Assembly: GCA_030674185.1 (NCBI GenBank) | Contig: JAPXFY010000022.1 | Span: 38,984,130-39,048,129 of the forward strand | Length of the DNA stretch: 64,000 bases | Source: Monoplex corrugatus | Lineage: Eukaryota; Mollusca; Gastropoda; Littorinimorpha; Ranellidae | Direction: 5' to 3' | In this document: one piece after another, positions 51,853 to 55,050 of the stretch | Layout: every line of letters begins with the position of its first letter | How positions within the stretch are numbered: position 1 is the stretch's first letter | Translations under genes and position numbers: made by a program | The notes under the pieces: generated by a model | What the model was told of the DNA's origin: nothing | Seen by the model: only the letters and a program-made list of their open reading frames with translations | Databases searched by the model: none

Positions 51853-54800
51853 TGGCTATAAATGGGGAGAAAGAATAAAAACAATAAAAGCAAGAATAAA
51901 AGCAATGGAAAATTATAGAGAGCATAGCATACAATTATATATTATAACCATGTGATTCCCTCCGAGCGGAGACAGGCTGCAGAGGGGAGGGTTGAGTGAG
52001 GTTAGGATTTTATGCAGGAGAGAAAAGGTGAGTTTTGAGAGCGGACTTGAAGGAGACAAAAGTAGGTTGCTGACGGACTGAGAGAGGAAGTTTGTTCCAG
52101 GAGAGTGGACCAGAAACAGAGAAGGCTCGTGGACCATAGGTATTGAGCTTAGTGCGTGGAAAGCGAAGAGTCAGAGGATCAGAGGCAGAGCGGAGGGTAC
52201 GTGAGGGAACATAGATCTCAAGTAGGCTTGACAGGTAATCGGGGGCCGCGTTATTGAGGCTTTTGTAGCACATGGTGTCTAGTTTGTACTGTATGCGCTT
52301 TGATACAGGGAGCCAGTGAAGTTGTGCCAGGAGAGGAGATATGTGGTCAGCTTTTTTCTTTTTGAGTACAAGGCGTGCAGCATTGTTTTGAATGCGCTGT
52401 AGGATGTGAATGGTGGAGGCAGGAAGACCAGACAGGAGTGAATTGCAATAGTCAATGCGAGACATTATGAAGGAGAGAACGAGTTTTGCAGTTGTTTCGA
52501 CAGAGAGATACTTCCTGATCAGCTTTATACGATGGAGATGATAGTAGCAGGATCTGGCAGTTTGAGAAACAAAGTTGTTCATGGAGAGGGTAGAGTCAAT
52601 GCAGACACCAAGGTTTTTAGCTGAATCAGAAATTGGGACTGATGTGTTACATAATGGGAGAGAAAGAGGAGGCAGCTGAGAAAGTTTCTGACGGGTGCCA
52701 ATGAGGATAGCTTCTGTTTTGTCGTCATTAAGCTGAAGTCTATTGTGTGTCATCCAGTTCTTAATGTCCGAGTAACACTCAGTGGTGCGAGTCAACAGGC
52801 GCTGTATATTATCAGGTGAGTCACTGTCTTGAAGTTGGGTGTCATCAGCATAGAAGTGGTGTTTTATAGAATGGGAGTTGGTGATGGTGGACAGGGGGGA
52901 GGTGTAAAGAGTGAAAAGAACAGGGCCAAGGACAGATCCTTGTGGAACACCACAGGTCAGGTATGCAGGTTGAGAGTAAGTGCCATTGATGAGAACGGTT
53001 TGTTTTCTGTTTGATAGGTATGAAGTGAACCAAGACAGAGCAATGTCAGAGATGCCAAAAGTATGATGAAGTCTAGAAAGGAGAATACCATGATCAATGG
53101 TATCAAAGGCTGCAGACAGATCAAGGAGTGTGAGGAGAGAGACTTTGCCAGTATCAGTTGCAAGGAGGAGATTGTTGAGAATGTGTAGTAGGGCAGTTTC
53201 AGTGCTATGGCACTGGCGGTAGGCTGACTGGAAAGGATTGAGGAGATTGTTGGCAGACAGGTGAGAGTTCAGCTGGTTGAGGACGACTTTTTCAAGGAGT
53301 TTTGACAAGAAAGAGAGATTAGAGATAGGCCGGTAATTTTTCAGTTCATTTGGATCTAAATTGTGTTTCTTGAGGAGAGGGTGAACAATAGCAGACTTGA
53401 AAGAATCTGGGACAGTTCCAGTTTGAAGAGAAGTGTTGATGATGTCAGTGATGAATGGGAGGAGAGTAGGGAGACAGTCGGCGTAGACAGAACCTGGAAG
53501 AGGATCCAGTTCGCAGGTTTTGAACGACATGGATCTGATTGTGTTGAGAATTTCTTCTTGTGAGACTGGGGTAAAAGTAGTAAGAGGTGTGCCAGAGAAG
53601 GAAGGGTCAGGTGGGCATGGTTGACAGGGTGTCCTGTCAAGCCTGTCACGAAGAGTTTGTATTTTGGTGGTGAAATAGTTGGAGAATACAGATGGGAATT
53701 CTTCATTTGTATGTTTTGTTGGGAGAGGTAAATCTTTTCGTGTGCCAAGGAGATGATTCATGGTTGTAAAGAGTTCTTTTGAAGAAGAGGCATTCAGGAT
53801 TTTGGTTTGGAAATAGCTTGTTTTTGCTGATGCAATGAGGGTGGATACTTTTGTTTTAGAGGCTTGGAAAAGTTGCCTGTGTACAGTGAGTTTGGATTTG
53901 CGCCAGCGGCGCTCTGCTCTGCGGCGGGCACGTTTTGCACAGGCGATCTCATGAGTGAGCCAGGGGTATGGCAGATGCACATCAGAAATAGCCAGCAGAA
54001 TCGGCCGAGCCAAAACAACATTCAAGAAGATGGAAAGCATTCTTACCAACAAATGCCTATCAATTAACATCAGGAAGAGAGTTCTTGAATGTTATATAGA
54101 ACCAATACTGTTGTACGGTTGCGAGGCATGGACAGTCAACAAGCAAAGCCAGAACAAGATTGAGGCAGCCCAGATGTGGTTTCTAAGAAGGATGTTGAGA
54201 GTTCCATGAACAGCAAAGAAAACAAACAAGACAGTCTTGATGGAGGCAGACACAAGTAGATCATTCATAAGGAAGATTAGGAAAAGGCAGGCAACATTCA
54301 TAGGCCATTTTATGAGGAAAGGGGAATTGGAACACCTGGTCACAATGGGAAAGCTGGAGGGAAGGAGAGCACCGGGTAGACCCAGGGAGAAGACACTAGA
54401 CGGACTTGCAGAGTGGCTGAAGACAAGGAGGGTGGAAGAGATGCTTGAGGCAACAAGAGATAGAGACAGATGGAAGTCCATAATCGCCAACGCCATGCAG
54501 CAAGCACCTGATGATGATAATTATTATTATTGTTATTATCATCATTATCATTGTTATTATCATTATTACTATTATCATCATCATCATTATTATTACTGTT
54601 GTCGTTACTGTTACTATTACTGTTATGGTTGTTGTTGTTGTTATCATTATCATTATTACTGCCCCTGCTATTATTGTTATTATTGCTCTTGTTATTATTG
54701 CTGCTATTATTATTATTAGTAGTAGTATGGATGCTATTAGTATTATTATGGATGCTGCCATTATTATTATTATTGTCATTGCCGCTGCTATTATTATCAT

Positions 54801-55019
54801 TGATGCTGCTACTGTTGTTATTGTCATTGATGCCGCTATTATTATCATTATCATTGATGCTGCTTTTATTATTATTGCTGTTATTAGTATGGTTGCTGCT
54901 ATTGTTATTATCATTGCTGCTGCTAATATGATTCTTACTGCTGCTATTATTTTTATCATTATTATTGCTGCTGTTATTATTATTGCTGCTAGTAGTAGTA
55001 GTATTGTTGTTGTTGCTGC

Positions 55020-55050
<31 letters not shown>

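Larger units (their letters stand above)
49510..54513 (+). mobile_element. LINE E: APE-type LINE, host of a nested CR1-like LINE
   Basis: 5' half at 49510-51690 (endonuclease and RT), 3' half at 53968-54513 (post-RT). It ends in GATGATAATTATTATTATT, which runs into a long (ATT)n tract. Frameshifts at about 50500, 51000-51060 and 51300-51420, plus a stop near 54208, make it inactive. Confidence 0.88.
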
